Source of the DNA: Kineosporia succinea
Lineage (GTDB): Bacteria; Actinomycetota; Actinomycetes; Actinomycetales; Kineosporiaceae
Length of the DNA: 64,000 bases
Direction: 5' to 3'
NCBI RefSeq assembly: GCF_030811555.1
Contig: NZ_JAUSQZ010000001.1
Location: 1,116,001 to 1,180,000, forward strand
Shown: one piece after another, positions 48,497 through 57,654 of the stretch
Position numbering within the stretch: position 1 is the stretch's first letter
How the letters are laid out: each line of letters opens with the position of its first letter
Translations under genes and position numbers: made by a program
The notes under the pieces: generated by a model
What the model was told of the DNA's origin: nothing
Databases searched by the model: none
What the model saw: the letters and a program-made list of their open reading frames with translations, nothing else

Positions 48497-49504
48497 TCAG
48501 GCGTTCCGTACGGTGGACTCCCGCACGATCAGCTCCGGCAGGTACACGACCTGACGGTGCCGGTGGGCCCGGGCCCCCTCCTCCAGGGCGGCCGTCTCCT
48601 CGGTCAGCAGCTCGGCGGCGGTGCGGCCGATCTGGTGGCGCGGCTGGCGCACGGAGGTCAGGGGCACGGCGGCCGCGGCGGCGAACTCGATGTCGTCGTA
48701 CCCGACGATGGCGAGGTCTTCGGGCACCCGGATGCGCAGGCGGGTCATCTCCTGCAGCAGGCCGAGGGCCAGCAGGTCGTTGGCGCAGAACGCGGCGGTG
48801 GGGCGGCGCGAGGCGGGCATCCCGGCCAGGCGCTGGCCGGCGGCGCGCCCCTCGGCCACGGTGAGGGCGGCGGTGGGCAGCACGGTGAGGTCACCGGTCA
48901 CCGCGTCCCGGAACCCACTGAGGCGGTCGTGGACCTGGCCCAGGCTGTCGGGGCCGCCGACGAAGGCGAAGCGCTCGTGCCCGCTCTCGCGCAGGTACTC
49001 CCCCGCCAGGCGGCCGCCGTAGACGTCGTCGACCGAGACCGAGCACCAGTCCTCGCCGCCGGTGCGGTCGACCAGCACCACCGGCACGCCGACGCCCGGC
49101 AGCACCGAGCGGTCGACCCCGGCCGGATTGACCGGCGTGACGAGCACCCCGCGCACGCGCTGCTCGAACAGGAGCTCCAGGTACTCGTGCTCGCGCTGCC
49201 GGCTGTTGTCGCTGTTGCAGAGGAAGACGGCCAGCCCGGCGTCGCGGGCCCCCTCCTCGATGCCGCGCGCGACGTCGGTGAAGAACGGGTTGGCGGCGTC
49301 GAGCACCAGGTACCCGATCGTGCGGCTGGCCCCGGCCCGCAGGTGACGCGCGGACTCGTTGCGCACGAAGCCGAGCTTCTCGATCGCGGCCTCGACCCGC
49401 GAGCGCGTGGCCGCACCCACCCGGTCGGGCCGGTTCAGCACGTTGGAGACGGTGCCGACCGAGACCCCGGCCGCGGCCGCGACGTCTTTCACGCTCACCG
49501 ACAC
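48497..49504 (-). CDS. LacI-family regulator, probably of rhamnose genes
   Basis: The product is 335 residues from GTG 49504. HTH at 4-30 (SVKDVAAAAGVSVGTVSNVL) and hinge helix SARHLRAG, followed by a periplasmic-binding-like effector domain (IGYLVLDAANPFFTDVARGI, then DEYD-like LAIVGYDDIEFAAAAAVPLT). It diverges from rhaM across a 95-nt region containing a TGAATCGTTTCA operator. Control by L-rhamnose or rhamnulose is an inference from that neighbour. Confidence 0.9.
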   Translation of the reverse strand: MSVSVKDVAAAAGVSVGTVSNVLNRPDRVGAATRSRVEAAIEKLGFVRNESARHLRAGASRTIGYLVLDAANPFFTDVARGIEEGARDAGLAVFLCNSDNSRQREHEYLELLFEQRVRGVLVTPVNPAGVDRSVLPGVGVPVVLVDRTGGEDWCSVSVDDVYGGRLAGEYLRESGHERFAFVGGPDSLGQVHDRLSGFRDAVTGDLTVLPTAALTVAEGRAAGQRLAGMPASRRPTAAFCANDLLALGLLQEMTRLRIRVPEDLAIVGYDDIEFAAAAAVPLTSVRQPRHQIGRTAAELLTEETAALEEGARAHRHRQVVYLPELIVRESTVRNA

Positions 49505-49572
49505 GGTCGCCCCTCACTCCTCGACAAGGACCTTGACACCACGGATTGGCCCGGCCTAGCTTCGCACGGACC

Positions 49573-49584
49573 TGAATCGTTTCA
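49573..49584. promoter_or_regulatory. LacI-family operator
   Basis: TGAATCGTTTCA is a near-perfect dyad (TGAA and TTCA arms around a CG centre) in the divergent region between the LacI gene and rhaM, the standard position for autoregulation and target repression. Confidence 0.75.
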
Positions 49585-49599
49585 TAGCCAAGGACGTCC

Positions 49600-49938
49600 A
49601 TGAACAGGTACTGCTTCCTGCTGCAGGTCCGGCCCGACCGGCTGGACGAGTACAAGGAACGCCACGCCGCGGTCTGGCCCGAGATGCTGCGCGCCCTGGC
49701 CGATTCCGGATGGGCCAACTATTCACTGTTCGCCCGCGAGGACGGCCTGCTGGTCGGCTACGTGGAGTCGGAGGACCTGACGGCGGCGCAGGAGGCGATG
49801 GCCCGCACCGATGTGAACGCGCGCTGGCAGGCCTCGATGGGCGAGTTCTTCACCGGCCTGGACGGGCGGGCGCCGGACGAGGGATTCCTGCTGCTGGAGC
49901 CGGTGTTCAACCTCGAGGACCAGCTCGCCGCCCTGTAG
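49600..49938 (+). CDS. rhaM: L-rhamnose mutarotase
   Basis: The product is 112 residues. MNRYCFLLQVRPDRLDEYKE, RHAAVWPEMLRALADSGWAN, YSLFAREDGLLVGYVESED and the late QASMGEFF segment match RhaM (DUF718). It interconverts the alpha and beta anomers of L-rhamnose. Only this gene of the rhamnose pathway is in the window; a terminator follows immediately. Confidence 0.93.
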   Translation: MNRYCFLLQVRPDRLDEYKERHAAVWPEMLRALADSGWANYSLFAREDGLLVGYVESEDLTAAQEAMARTDVNARWQASMGEFFTGLDGRAPDEGFLLLEPVFNLEDQLAAL

Positions 49939-49945
49939 GAACGGG

Positions 49946-49982
49946 AAAGGCCCGGGAGCCCCCGTGGGGTTCCCGGGCCTTT
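49946..49982. terminator. Strong bidirectional terminator
   Basis: AAAGGCCCGGGAGCCCC pairs with GGGGTTCCCGGGCCTTT over 17 bp (one G/T wobble) between rhaM and the convergent MFS gene. Confidence 0.92.
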
Positions 49983-50005
49983 GCGACCGGCATTTGCGAC
50001 CGGGG

Positions 50006-51613
50006 TCAGCGGGTGACAGCCTCCGGTGACTCGGTGGCCGACTCGCCGACCTCGGACGGCTTCATCGAAACCGTCTTGCGCAGGGCGACCTCCTGGATGA
50101 ACACGGTGGCGATCAGGCCGACCACGCCGACCACCGCGGCCACCACGAAGATCCGGGCCGTACCGTCACCGTAGGCCGCGCGCACCACCTCGGCGATCGG
50201 GGCGGGCAGGTTCTTCACGTCGAGGGTGCTGCCGCCGGACATCGCCGAGGCGTCCACCCCGATCCCGGTGAGGCCCTTGGCGATCAGGTCGGTGACGTGG
50301 TTCGACAGGATCGCGCCGAGCACGGTCACGCCGACCGCGCCGCCGAGCGACCGGAAGAACGCGATGACGCCGCTGGCGGTACCGATCTCGTGGCTGTCGA
50401 CCGTGTTCTGCACGGCCAGCACCAGGTTCTGCATGGAGGCACCGACACCGGCGCCGACGAGCACCATGTAGAAGCCGATCAGCACCAGCGAGGTGGTGTG
50501 GTCGATCGTGCCGAGCAGGCCGAAACCGACCACCAGCAGGGCGACCCCACCGACGATGTAGCGCTTGTAGTAGCCGGTGGCGACGATCATCCGGCCGACC
50601 ACGATCGAGGACACCATCACGCCGAGCATCAGCGGCATGGTGAGCAGGCCGGCCTCGGTGGGCGAGTAGCCGCGGGCCACCTGGAAGTACTGCCCCAGGA
50701 AGACCGAGCCACCGAACATCGCGATACCGACGGCCAGCGAGGCGATCACGGCGAGCAGCGTGGTGCGCTTGCTGATGATGGCCGGCGGGACGACCGGCTC
50801 GGCGACGCGACGCTCGACCACCACGGCCAGGGCGAGGATCACCAGGGCGCCGCCCAGGAACGCGGCGGTCTGCCAGCTCAGCCAGGCGAAGTCGTCACCG
50901 GCGAAGGAGACCCAGATCAGCACGGCGCTGACGGCGGCCGCGATCAGGAAGGCGCCGCCCCAGTCGATCGAGGCCTTGCGCGGCTTGTGCTCCAGGTGCA
51001 GCGTCTTCTGGATCAGGGCCAGGGCGATCACGGCCAGCGGGACGCAGACGTAGAAGCACCAGCGCCAGCCCAGGCTGCTGTCGACGATGACGCCACCGAT
51101 GAGCGGGCCGCTGACGGTGGCCAGGGCCATGACCGAGCCGAGGTAGCCGTTGTAGCGGCCACGCTGACGGGGCGGGATCATCGCGCCGATGACGGTCTGG
51201 GCCAGGGCGGTGATGCCGCCCATGCCGATGCCCTGGATGACGCGGAAACCGATCATCTCGCCGACGTTCTGCGAGGCGCCGGCCGCCGAGGAGCCGATCA
51301 CGAAGATCACGATCGACAGCTGGAGCAGCAGCTTCTTGTTGAACAGGTCGGAGAGCTTGCCCCAGATCGGGGTGGTCGCCGTCATGGCCAGCAGGGTGGA
51401 GGTGACGACCCAGGTGTAGGCCCGCTGGGAACCGTCGAGGTCGGCGATGATCGTGGGGAGCGCGTTGCTGACGATGGTCGAGCTGACCATGCCGACGAAC
51501 AGCGCGGCGAGGATGCCGACGAGCGCCTCGACGATCTGGCGGTGCGACATCTCGGCGGGGTGGGCGTCGGGTAACTGCTGTGACGACGGCGGATTGACCG
51601 TGCTGGAACTCAT
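50006..51613 (-). CDS. MFS drug exporter, DHA2 (14-TM) family
   Basis: The product is 535 residues with fourteen hydrophobic helices. Motifs: LFVGMVSSTIVSNALPTIIA, TPIWGKLSDLFNKKLLLQLS (motif A), QGIGMGGITALAQTVIGAMI (motif B region) and GSVMALATVSGPLIGGVIVD (motif C). It is translationally coupled to the MarR gene (its ATG overlaps the MarR stop), so export is likely induced by the compounds the MarR senses. Likely a multidrug or antibiotic exporter. Confidence 0.93.
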   Translation of the reverse strand: MSSSTVNPPSSQQLPDAHPAEMSHRQIVEALVGILAALFVGMVSSTIVSNALPTIIADLDGSQRAYTWVVTSTLLAMTATTPIWGKLSDLFNKKLLLQLSIVIFVIGSSAAGASQNVGEMIGFRVIQGIGMGGITALAQTVIGAMIPPRQRGRYNGYLGSVMALATVSGPLIGGVIVDSSLGWRWCFYVCVPLAVIALALIQKTLHLEHKPRKASIDWGGAFLIAAAVSAVLIWVSFAGDDFAWLSWQTAAFLGGALVILALAVVVERRVAEPVVPPAIISKRTTLLAVIASLAVGIAMFGGSVFLGQYFQVARGYSPTEAGLLTMPLMLGVMVSSIVVGRMIVATGYYKRYIVGGVALLVVGFGLLGTIDHTTSLVLIGFYMVLVGAGVGASMQNLVLAVQNTVDSHEIGTASGVIAFFRSLGGAVGVTVLGAILSNHVTDLIAKGLTGIGVDASAMSGGSTLDVKNLPAPIAEVVRAAYGDGTARIFVVAAVVGVVGLIATVFIQEVALRKTVSMKPSEVGESATESPEAVTR

Positions 51614-52146
51614 GCGTGGACCTTTCCCTTACTGCTCAATGCTGTTTCACCGGTCGTGGCCGCCGCGCGGTTCGCCGTCGGATCGCCGCGGTGCGACGCC
51701 GGTTCGTTCTGCTGGATCGTCTGCTGCAGGGCCTCGTCGAGGCGCACGAGCTGTGCGCAGAGCTGCCGGGCCTCGTCGTCGCTCCAGCCGCCCAGGGCGT
51801 TGGTGACCTGGGCGACCCGGTGGGCACGCATGTCGGCCAGACGCTCCGAGCCGGCCGGGGTGACGTGGGCCAGCCAGGCCCGCCCGTCCTGCGGGTCGGG
51901 ACGACGGGCGGTCAGGCCCGCCGCCTCCAGCACCGCGAGTTGCCTGCTCACCACCGAGTGGTCGACCCCGAGCAGGTCGGCCAGTCCGGAGGAGCGCACC
52001 TCCCCACAGCTCTCGACCTGGCTCAGCACCATCAGGTTGCTGAACGAGAGGCGGTCGGCCTCCTTGCCCGCCAGGGCCTTCATCGAACGGCCGACCGACT
52101 GCAGCTGGTGGAACAGATCGGAGACCGCCGTAGCGGTGACGGGCAT
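51610..52146 (-). CDS. MarR-family regulator of the DHA2 exporter
   Basis: The product is 178 residues from ATG 52146; the frame above is not coding. Winged helix: SSGLADLLGVDHSVVSRQLA, VLEAAGLTARRPDPQDGRAW and LAHVTPAGSERLADM. A polar tail of ~35 residues is added. Its stop overlaps the exporter start (ATGA). Operator candidates lie in the divergent region (52201-52215). Confidence 0.92.
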   Translation of the reverse strand: MPVTATAVSDLFHQLQSVGRSMKALAGKEADRLSFSNLMVLSQVESCGEVRSSGLADLLGVDHSVVSRQLAVLEAAGLTARRPDPQDGRAWLAHVTPAGSERLADMRAHRVAQVTNALGGWSDDEARQLCAQLVRLDEALQQTIQQNEPASHRGDPTANRAAATTGETALSSKGKVHA

Positions 52147-52200
52147 CGGGCGCCTTCTTCCAAGGATATTTGCTTGCCGAAGACAACTATAAACAGAACC

Positions 52201-52215
52201 GTTGCGCAGGGCAAC
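52201..52215. promoter_or_regulatory. MarR-type operator
   Basis: GTTGC-GCAGG-GCAAC is a perfect 5+5 dyad 54 nt upstream of the MarR start and 61 nt upstream of the divergent MarR gene; it could serve either or both promoters. Confidence 0.55.
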
Positions 52216-52276
52216 TAATTCCCCCGTTCGGCAGCTCCCGGTGTCCGGTCGCGAGCTGCGCTTATAGGCTGGCCGC

Positions 52277-52822
52277 GTGTCACCAGACGATCCCCAGCAC
52301 GCGTCGGTCGCCCCCGAGGCCGTCGAGACCACGGCTCCGGACGCCTCGAGCGACCCCCAGCAGTCCGAGAAACAGCCTGAAAAACCCAGCCCGTACACGA
52401 CGATCGAGCAGGAACTCACCGTGTTCGTGCGGCGGGCGCGCGGTTTCTCGGCGCAGATGTCCCGCGAGTTCCACCCCGATCTCGAGCCCGGCGCCTACGC
52501 CATGCTGCTCTGGCTCGACGACGTCGGCTCGGCCCGGATGACCGAGATGGCCTCGTACTTCGGCATCGGCAAGCCCACCGTCTCGCGTCAGCTGCAGCTG
52601 ATGGAGAAGCTCGACCTGATCACCCGAGAGGTCGACGAGAACGACCGCCGGGCGCAGCGTCTCACTCTCACCGACAACGGCGCGACGCTGGTGCACCAGG
52701 CCCGTGAGGCCCGGCGCGCGAGTTTCCGCGACCGTTTCGGCGACTGGCCCGACGAAGACGTGGATCGCCTGGCCGAGCTGCTCAGCCGTCTCAACGAGAG
52801 CCTGAGCAAGACCACCAATTGA
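52277..52822 (+). CDS. MarR-family regulator
   Basis: The product is 181 residues from GTG 52277. A disordered Pro/Ser/Glu-rich leader (~40 residues) precedes a MarR wing-helix: MTEMASYFGIGKPTVSRQLQ, LMEKLDLITREVDENDRRAQ, RLTLTDNG. It diverges from the other MarR gene and is 42 nt upstream of the reductase gene, which it may regulate. Confidence 0.9.
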   Translation: MSPDDPQHASVAPEAVETTAPDASSDPQQSEKQPEKPSPYTTIEQELTVFVRRARGFSAQMSREFHPDLEPGAYAMLLWLDDVGSARMTEMASYFGIGKPTVSRQLQLMEKLDLITREVDENDRRAQRLTLTDNGATLVHQAREARRASFRDRFGDWPDEDVDRLAELLSRLNESLSKTTN

Positions 52823-52864
52823 GGACGCCGGTGGTCCCGGCCGTCCCCAGACCCGAGGAGCGCA

Positions 52865-54262
52865 GTGGCTGAGTCAGACGAGTTCGACGTGATCGTGATC
52901 GGTGCGGGTCCGGCGGGCGAGAACGTCGCGGGCCGGACGGCCGCGGGCGGGCTCAGCACCGCCATCGTCGAACGCGAGCTCATCGGGGGCGAGTGCTCCT
53001 ACTGGGGCTGCATCCCGAGCAAGACACTGATCCGTCCGGGTGACGTGATCGCCGCCGCGAAGCGGGTTCCCGGCGCGGCCGAGGCCGTCACCGGCGCGAT
53101 CGACGTGCAGGCCGCCCTCGCCCGGCGCGACTACATGACCTCGAGCTGGGACGACTCGGCCCAGGTCCCGTGGCTCGAGGACACCGGTATCGCCCTGGTC
53201 CGCGGGCACGCGAAACTGACCGGGCCACGCACGCTCGAGGTCACGAGCGGCACCGGGACACGCACCCTCACCGCCCGCAAGGCCGTGGTGCTGGCCACCG
53301 GCACCACCGCGGTCGTGCCGCCGATCCCCGGTCTGGCCGAGGCGGATCCGTGGACCAACCGCGGCGTGACCGAGATGAAGGAGGTGCCCGACCGTCTCGT
53401 CGTCATCGGCGGCGGGTTCGTCGGCGCCGAGATGGCCCAGGCCGTCCGGCGTCTCGGGGCCTCCGAGGTCACCGTGCTGGAGGGCGGCCCGCACCTGCTC
53501 TCGCGCGAGGAGCCGTTCGCCGGCGAGGAGGTCGGCAAGGCCTTCGCGGCGGAAGGCATCTCGGTGCGCACCGGGGTGCGGGCGACCGCGGTGAAGCGGC
53601 ACGACGACGGCACGGTCACCGTCACGCTCGAGGGTGGCGACGAGATCACCGCCGACCAGATCCTGGTGGCCACCGGCCGCAAGCCGCACACCGACGACCT
53701 CGGGCTCGAGAACGTCGGCCTGGCGCCGGGCAAGCCGGTCGAGGTGGACACGAAACTCAGGGCCACCGGCCCGGCGGACAACGACTGGCTCTACGCCGTC
53801 GGCGACGTCAACGGCCTGGCCCTGCTCACGCACATGGGCAAGTACCAGGCCCGCATCCTCGGTGACGTCCTGCTCGGCAAGGACATCGAAGACCGCTCCA
53901 GCCGCGACGTGGTGCCCCGCGTGACGTTCACCGACCCGCAGGTCTGCGCCGTCGGCCTGACCGAGAAGCAGGCCCGGGAGCGGGGTCTCGAGGTGCGGGT
54001 GCTGACCTACGCCACCGGCGGGGTGTCGGGCGCCTACACCTCGGGCGACGGCATCGAGGGCACCAGCCAGCTGGTCGTCGACACGTCCCGCGAGGTGATC
54101 GTCGGCGCGACCTTCACCGGGCCGGGCGTGGCCGAGCTGCTGCACTCGGCCACGATCGCGATCAGCGCCCAGATCCCGCTGAGCGATCTCTGGCACGCGG
54201 TGCCGAGCTTCCCCACGGTCAGTGAGGTCTGGCTGCGGCTGCTCGAGGCGTACGGGCTCTAG
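52865..54262 (+). CDS. Pyridine-nucleotide-disulfide oxidoreductase
   Basis: The product is 465 residues from GTG 52865. FAD fold VIVIGAGPAGENVAGRTAAG; redox disulfide GGECSYWGCIPSKT (Cys44-Cys49); NAD(P) fold LVVIGGGFVGAEMAQAVRRL; ATGRKPHTDDLGLENVGLAP; and the C-terminal dimer interface (HSATIAISAQIPLSDLWHAV). The His-Glu pair of lipoamide dehydrogenases is altered, as in the mycothione/mercuric-reductase-like branch, so the substrate is uncertain. It ends at a strong terminator. Confidence 0.9.
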   Translation: MAESDEFDVIVIGAGPAGENVAGRTAAGGLSTAIVERELIGGECSYWGCIPSKTLIRPGDVIAAAKRVPGAAEAVTGAIDVQAALARRDYMTSSWDDSAQVPWLEDTGIALVRGHAKLTGPRTLEVTSGTGTRTLTARKAVVLATGTTAVVPPIPGLAEADPWTNRGVTEMKEVPDRLVVIGGGFVGAEMAQAVRRLGASEVTVLEGGPHLLSREEPFAGEEVGKAFAAEGISVRTGVRATAVKRHDDGTVTVTLEGGDEITADQILVATGRKPHTDDLGLENVGLAPGKPVEVDTKLRATGPADNDWLYAVGDVNGLALLTHMGKYQARILGDVLLGKDIEDRSSRDVVPRVTFTDPQVCAVGLTEKQARERGLEVRVLTYATGGVSGAYTSGDGIEGTSQLVVDTSREVIVGATFTGPGVAELLHSATIAISAQIPLSDLWHAVPSFPTVSEVWLRLLEAYGL

Positions 54263-54280
54263 AAACTCCCCCCAACGGGG

Positions 54281-54314
54281 GACGCCCCGGCAGACTCGCG
54301 TCTGCCGGGGCGTC
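54281..54314 (+). terminator. Intrinsic terminator
   Basis: GACGCCCCGGCAGAC and its exact inverse form a 15-bp stem with loop TCGC, followed by TTTT. It serves the reductase gene and, read the other way, the helicase gene. Confidence 0.94.
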
Positions 54315-54326
54315 TTTTCGTTCGGT

Positions 54327-55892
54327 TCAGCTGGCCGGCTGGCGGGGCGCCCGGCTCGGACGGCTCCCGCTCGGACGGCCGCCACCACTACGGGCGCCAC
54401 CGTTGCCGAAACCGCCGCCGAAGCCGCTGCCGCTGCGGGCCGGCTGGCCCTCACGACGACCCGCACCGCCACCGGCACCGCCACCGGAACGGCGACGCTG
54501 ACCGCCACCGCTGTGGCTGCGCTCGGAACGCTGCGGGATCGCGCGCACCACGACCTCTTCGCCGGACTCGGCGATCTCGCGCACCAGGACGTGGCCCGGG
54601 TGCACGGTGTCGTTGGTGGCCTCGACCTTGGCGTCACGGTGCAGACGGTTGATCTCGCGACCCTGACCCGGCTCGGCGAACGCGACGACCGTGCCCCGGG
54701 CGCCGGCGCGCGCGGTGCGGCCGGAACGGTGCAGGTAGTCCTTGTGGTCGCCGGGCAGGTCGTAGTGCACGACCAGGTCGACGTCGTCGACGTGGATGCC
54801 GCGGGCGGCGACGTCGGTGGCGACGAGAACGCGGGGCGAACCGGCGGCGAACGCGTCGAGGGCGCGCTGACGCTGGTTCTGGTTGAGGTTGCCGTGGATC
54901 GCGGTGGCCTCGGCCCCGGCGCGGCTCAGCTGGCGGGCCAGCCGGTCGGCGCCGTGCTTGGTGCGCACGAAGAAGATCGTGCGGGCCGGACGGACCGCGA
55001 TCTCGCTCGCCACGAGCAGCTTCTCGGCCGGGCCGCTGAGCGAGAAGACCTTGTGGTCCATCGCGGTGGCGGCGTCGGTGGTCTGCTTGACCGCGTGGAA
55101 GGCGGGCTCGGTCAGGTACTCGGTGACCAGCTTGTCGACACCACCGTCGAGCGTGGCCGAGAGCAGCAGGCGCTGCGTGTCGGCCGGGGTGGCGTCGAGG
55201 ATGCGCCGCACGGCGGGCAGGAAGCCGAGGTCGGCCATGTGGTCGGCCTCGTCGAGCACGCTGATCTCGACCTGCGAGAGGTCGGCGGCCCGGCGGTCCA
55301 TCAGGTCGATGAGACGACCCGGGGTGGCGACCACGACGTCCACACCACGACGCAGCGCGTCCATCTGGCGGGAGATCGAGAGGCCACCGACGACCGTGGT
55401 GACGCGCAGGCCGAGCGGGCGCGACAGCGGGTTCAGCGCCTCGTTGACCTGGCGGGCCAGCTCACGGGTGGGCACCAGGATGATGGCGCGCGGCGTCGAG
55501 GCCACGCGCTGCTTCGGCTCGGCGGCCAGGCGCGCGAGCACCGGGATGCCGAAGGCCAGGGTCTTGCCGGAACCGGTCTGGGCCCGGCCGAGAACGTCAC
55601 GCTTGGCCAGCGCGTCGGGCAGCACCCGGGTCTGGATCGCGAACGGCTTCTCCATACCCTCGCCGGCCAGCGCCGTCACGAGCTTCGCGGGGATACCGAG
55701 CTCGGCGAACGACTGGTCTTCGGGGGCCGGGGCCTCGGCGGCCGCGGTGAGGGCCTGCTCGAGCGGGTTCGGCCCGGCGGGGGGACGGGGACGGCCGGAA
55801 CGACGCGGACCACCCGGACGGCCGCCGGAGCGGCGGGGGCTACCACCGAAGCGGGAACCGGACGTGCGGGGACGATCTGAGGTATACGGCAT
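54327..55892 (-). CDS. DEAD-box RNA helicase with Gly/Arg-rich tails
   Basis: The product is 521 residues. A basic Gly/Arg/Pro N-terminal tract (to about 45), then Q motif, GRAQTGSGKTLAFGIPVLAR, PTRELARQV, VLDEADHMADLGF, SATLDGG and HRSGRTARAG. The C-terminal ~70 residues are RGG/SGGG-rich (RSGGGAGGGAGRREGQPARS). It is of the RhlE/CsdA type, for ribosome assembly or cold adaptation. The 5' leader of about 310 nt before it is long and structured, which suggests post-transcriptional control. Confidence 0.94.
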   Translation of the reverse strand: MPYTSDRPRTSGSRFGGSPRRSGGRPGGPRRSGRPRPPAGPNPLEQALTAAAEAPAPEDQSFAELGIPAKLVTALAGEGMEKPFAIQTRVLPDALAKRDVLGRAQTGSGKTLAFGIPVLARLAAEPKQRVASTPRAIILVPTRELARQVNEALNPLSRPLGLRVTTVVGGLSISRQMDALRRGVDVVVATPGRLIDLMDRRAADLSQVEISVLDEADHMADLGFLPAVRRILDATPADTQRLLLSATLDGGVDKLVTEYLTEPAFHAVKQTTDAATAMDHKVFSLSGPAEKLLVASEIAVRPARTIFFVRTKHGADRLARQLSRAGAEATAIHGNLNQNQRQRALDAFAAGSPRVLVATDVAARGIHVDDVDLVVHYDLPGDHKDYLHRSGRTARAGARGTVVAFAEPGQGREINRLHRDAKVEATNDTVHPGHVLVREIAESGEEVVVRAIPQRSERSHSGGGQRRRSGGGAGGGAGRREGQPARSGSGFGGGFGNGGARSGGGRPSGSRPSRAPRQPAS

Positions 55893-56201
55893 GTAGTGCA
55901 GCTACTCCATCGATACGCAGGAGGCCACGCCGTTCGGAGACGCCGTGTCCAGTAGGGACACGACCTGAGGCTCCGGGCGACCACAGCGGTCTGCGGCCGG
56001 CGATGGTTTCGCCGGCAATGTGGAGCGACTCTTTACGTGCGACCACGCGGGCGGCTCGCCCGCTAGAGCGGCGGCGCAGTTCGCGACGCCAGTGAGCACA
56101 GCGTACCAGCGGCAAGATTTCTTCCGGGCACCGATGATCTTGCCGGAACCTTGCCACCGTGCGAACCAGGCGTTACGTGCCGGTACGGCCCGACGTGATC
56201 A
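55893..56201 (-). other. Long gene-free leader upstream of the helicase
   Basis: No ORF is credible. A perfect hairpin GCGGGCG-GCT-CGCCCGC is visible near 56048-56064. Long leaders of RNA-helicase genes often contain autoregulatory elements; here that is an inference. Confidence 0.4.
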
Positions 56202-57521
56202 TCACCCGATCGGCCCAAGCACCCGGTCCAGGTAGGCGTTGCCGAAGAGGCCCTGGGGGTCGAGGCGGTTCCGCAGCGCGGCGAACTCGGCGTGCAGCGG
56301 GTACACCCGGGCCAGCGCGTCCGCGTCGAGCGTGTGCATCTTGCCCCAGTGCGGGCGCCCCGCGTAGTCGGCCATGATCCGCTCGACCGCGCCGAAGTAG
56401 CCGTCGTGCGGGGCGCCGGCGGGCACGTGCACGGCGATGAAGGCGCTCTCACGGCCGGAGGCCATCGACAGCGGGATGTCGTCGGGCGCCAGCACCCGGA
56501 TCTCCACCGGGAACCCGATGCGCCAGCTCGACGCGTCCACCGCCGCGCGCACCCGGCTCATCGCCTCGGGCATCGCGGCGCGCGGGATCGCGTACTCCAT
56601 CTCCTTGAACCGCACCCGCCGCTGGGTCACGAAAACCCGCTCGGAGCGGTCGGTGTAGCTGCGCGAGCCCCAGACCCGCACCGCGAACCGGTTCATCGGG
56701 ATCACCGCCGAGGGCACCCGCCGGCCGGTCGCGACCATCATCCGGAACACGTCGTTGGCGACCAGTTCCTCGTCGAACCAGGTGCGTGCCCGGCCCAGCG
56801 GTGCCAGGCCGTCTTCGAGCGGCAGGCGGGTCTTGTAGCGGGTCTGCACCCGGTCGGTGTGCGGGAACCAGTAGAACTCGAAATGGTCGATGCTGCCCGC
56901 CAGTTCGTCGAAGCGGGCGAGCACCTCACCGATCGGCAGCGACACCTCCTGCGCCCGCAGCGCGAAGGCCGGCACGGTCTGCAGCGTCACGGTCGAGACC
57001 ACGCCGAGCGCACCCAGACTCACCCGGGCGAACTCGAACACGTCGGCGTTCTCGGTGGCCGAGCAGTGCAGCACCTCGCCGGAGGCGGTGACCAGCTCCA
57101 GCGCCCGGACCTGGGTGGAGAGCGCGCCGAACCGGGCCCCGGTGCCGTGCGTTCCGGTGGCCAGGGCACCGGCCACGGTCTGCCGGTCGATGTCGCCGAG
57201 GTTGGTCATGGCCAGCCCGGCCTCGGCCAGCAGCGCGTTCAGCCGCCGCAGGGTCAGCCCGCCCTCGACGGTGACCAGGCCGGTGGTGCAGTCGAGCGAG
57301 CGCACCCCGGCGTGCCGGTCGAGCGACAGCTGCAGCTGCTCGGGCCGGGCGATGCCGGAGAAGGAGTGCCCGGAACCCACCGGGCGCAGCTTCCGGCCCT
57401 CGGCCTGTCTCACCGCGGCCACGATCTCGTCGGTGCCGCGGGGCGTGAGCACCGTGCAGTCGGCGCTCTCGCACCCCGCCCAGTTCGCCCACCCCGACGA
57501 ACTTCCCGGTTCAACGGACAT
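56202..57521 (-). CDS. FAD-linked oxidase, L-gulonolactone/aldonolactone-oxidase-like
   Basis: About 439 residues from ATG 57521 (GTG codons just upstream are alternatives). FAD/PCMH domain: VLTPRGTDEIVAAVRQAEGR, KLRPVGSGHSFSGIA and GALATGTHGTGARFG. The ALO C-terminal domain ends in HWGKMHTLDADALARVYPLH. HWGK is the flavin-adjacent signature of the aldonolactone oxidase family. No covalent-FAD His motif is obvious, suggesting non-covalent flavin. It likely oxidises a sugar lactone or polyol. It diverges from the PLP enzyme gene. Confidence 0.88.
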   Translation of the reverse strand: MSVEPGSSSGWANWAGCESADCTVLTPRGTDEIVAAVRQAEGRKLRPVGSGHSFSGIARPEQLQLSLDRHAGVRSLDCTTGLVTVEGGLTLRRLNALLAEAGLAMTNLGDIDRQTVAGALATGTHGTGARFGALSTQVRALELVTASGEVLHCSATENADVFEFARVSLGALGVVSTVTLQTVPAFALRAQEVSLPIGEVLARFDELAGSIDHFEFYWFPHTDRVQTRYKTRLPLEDGLAPLGRARTWFDEELVANDVFRMMVATGRRVPSAVIPMNRFAVRVWGSRSYTDRSERVFVTQRRVRFKEMEYAIPRAAMPEAMSRVRAAVDASSWRIGFPVEIRVLAPDDIPLSMASGRESAFIAVHVPAGAPHDGYFGAVERIMADYAGRPHWGKMHTLDADALARVYPLHAEFAALRNRLDPQGLFGNAYLDRVLGPIG

Positions 57522-57654
57522 CACCACGGCCGCCCCCTCCGAGGGAACTGGACGCCCGTCCAGTTCACCGGAAGTCTGTCTCGCTACGGGCGGTGAGTCA
57601 ATGGTCACAGCGACCGCTTGACCGATTCGCCGGAATACCCCGACGCTTGCCCGC

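Noticed and set aside
56020-56235. Small plus-strand frame in the helicase leader.
   Set aside because: No ribosome-binding site, ordinary low-complexity composition, overlaps the end of the oxidase gene on the other strand.
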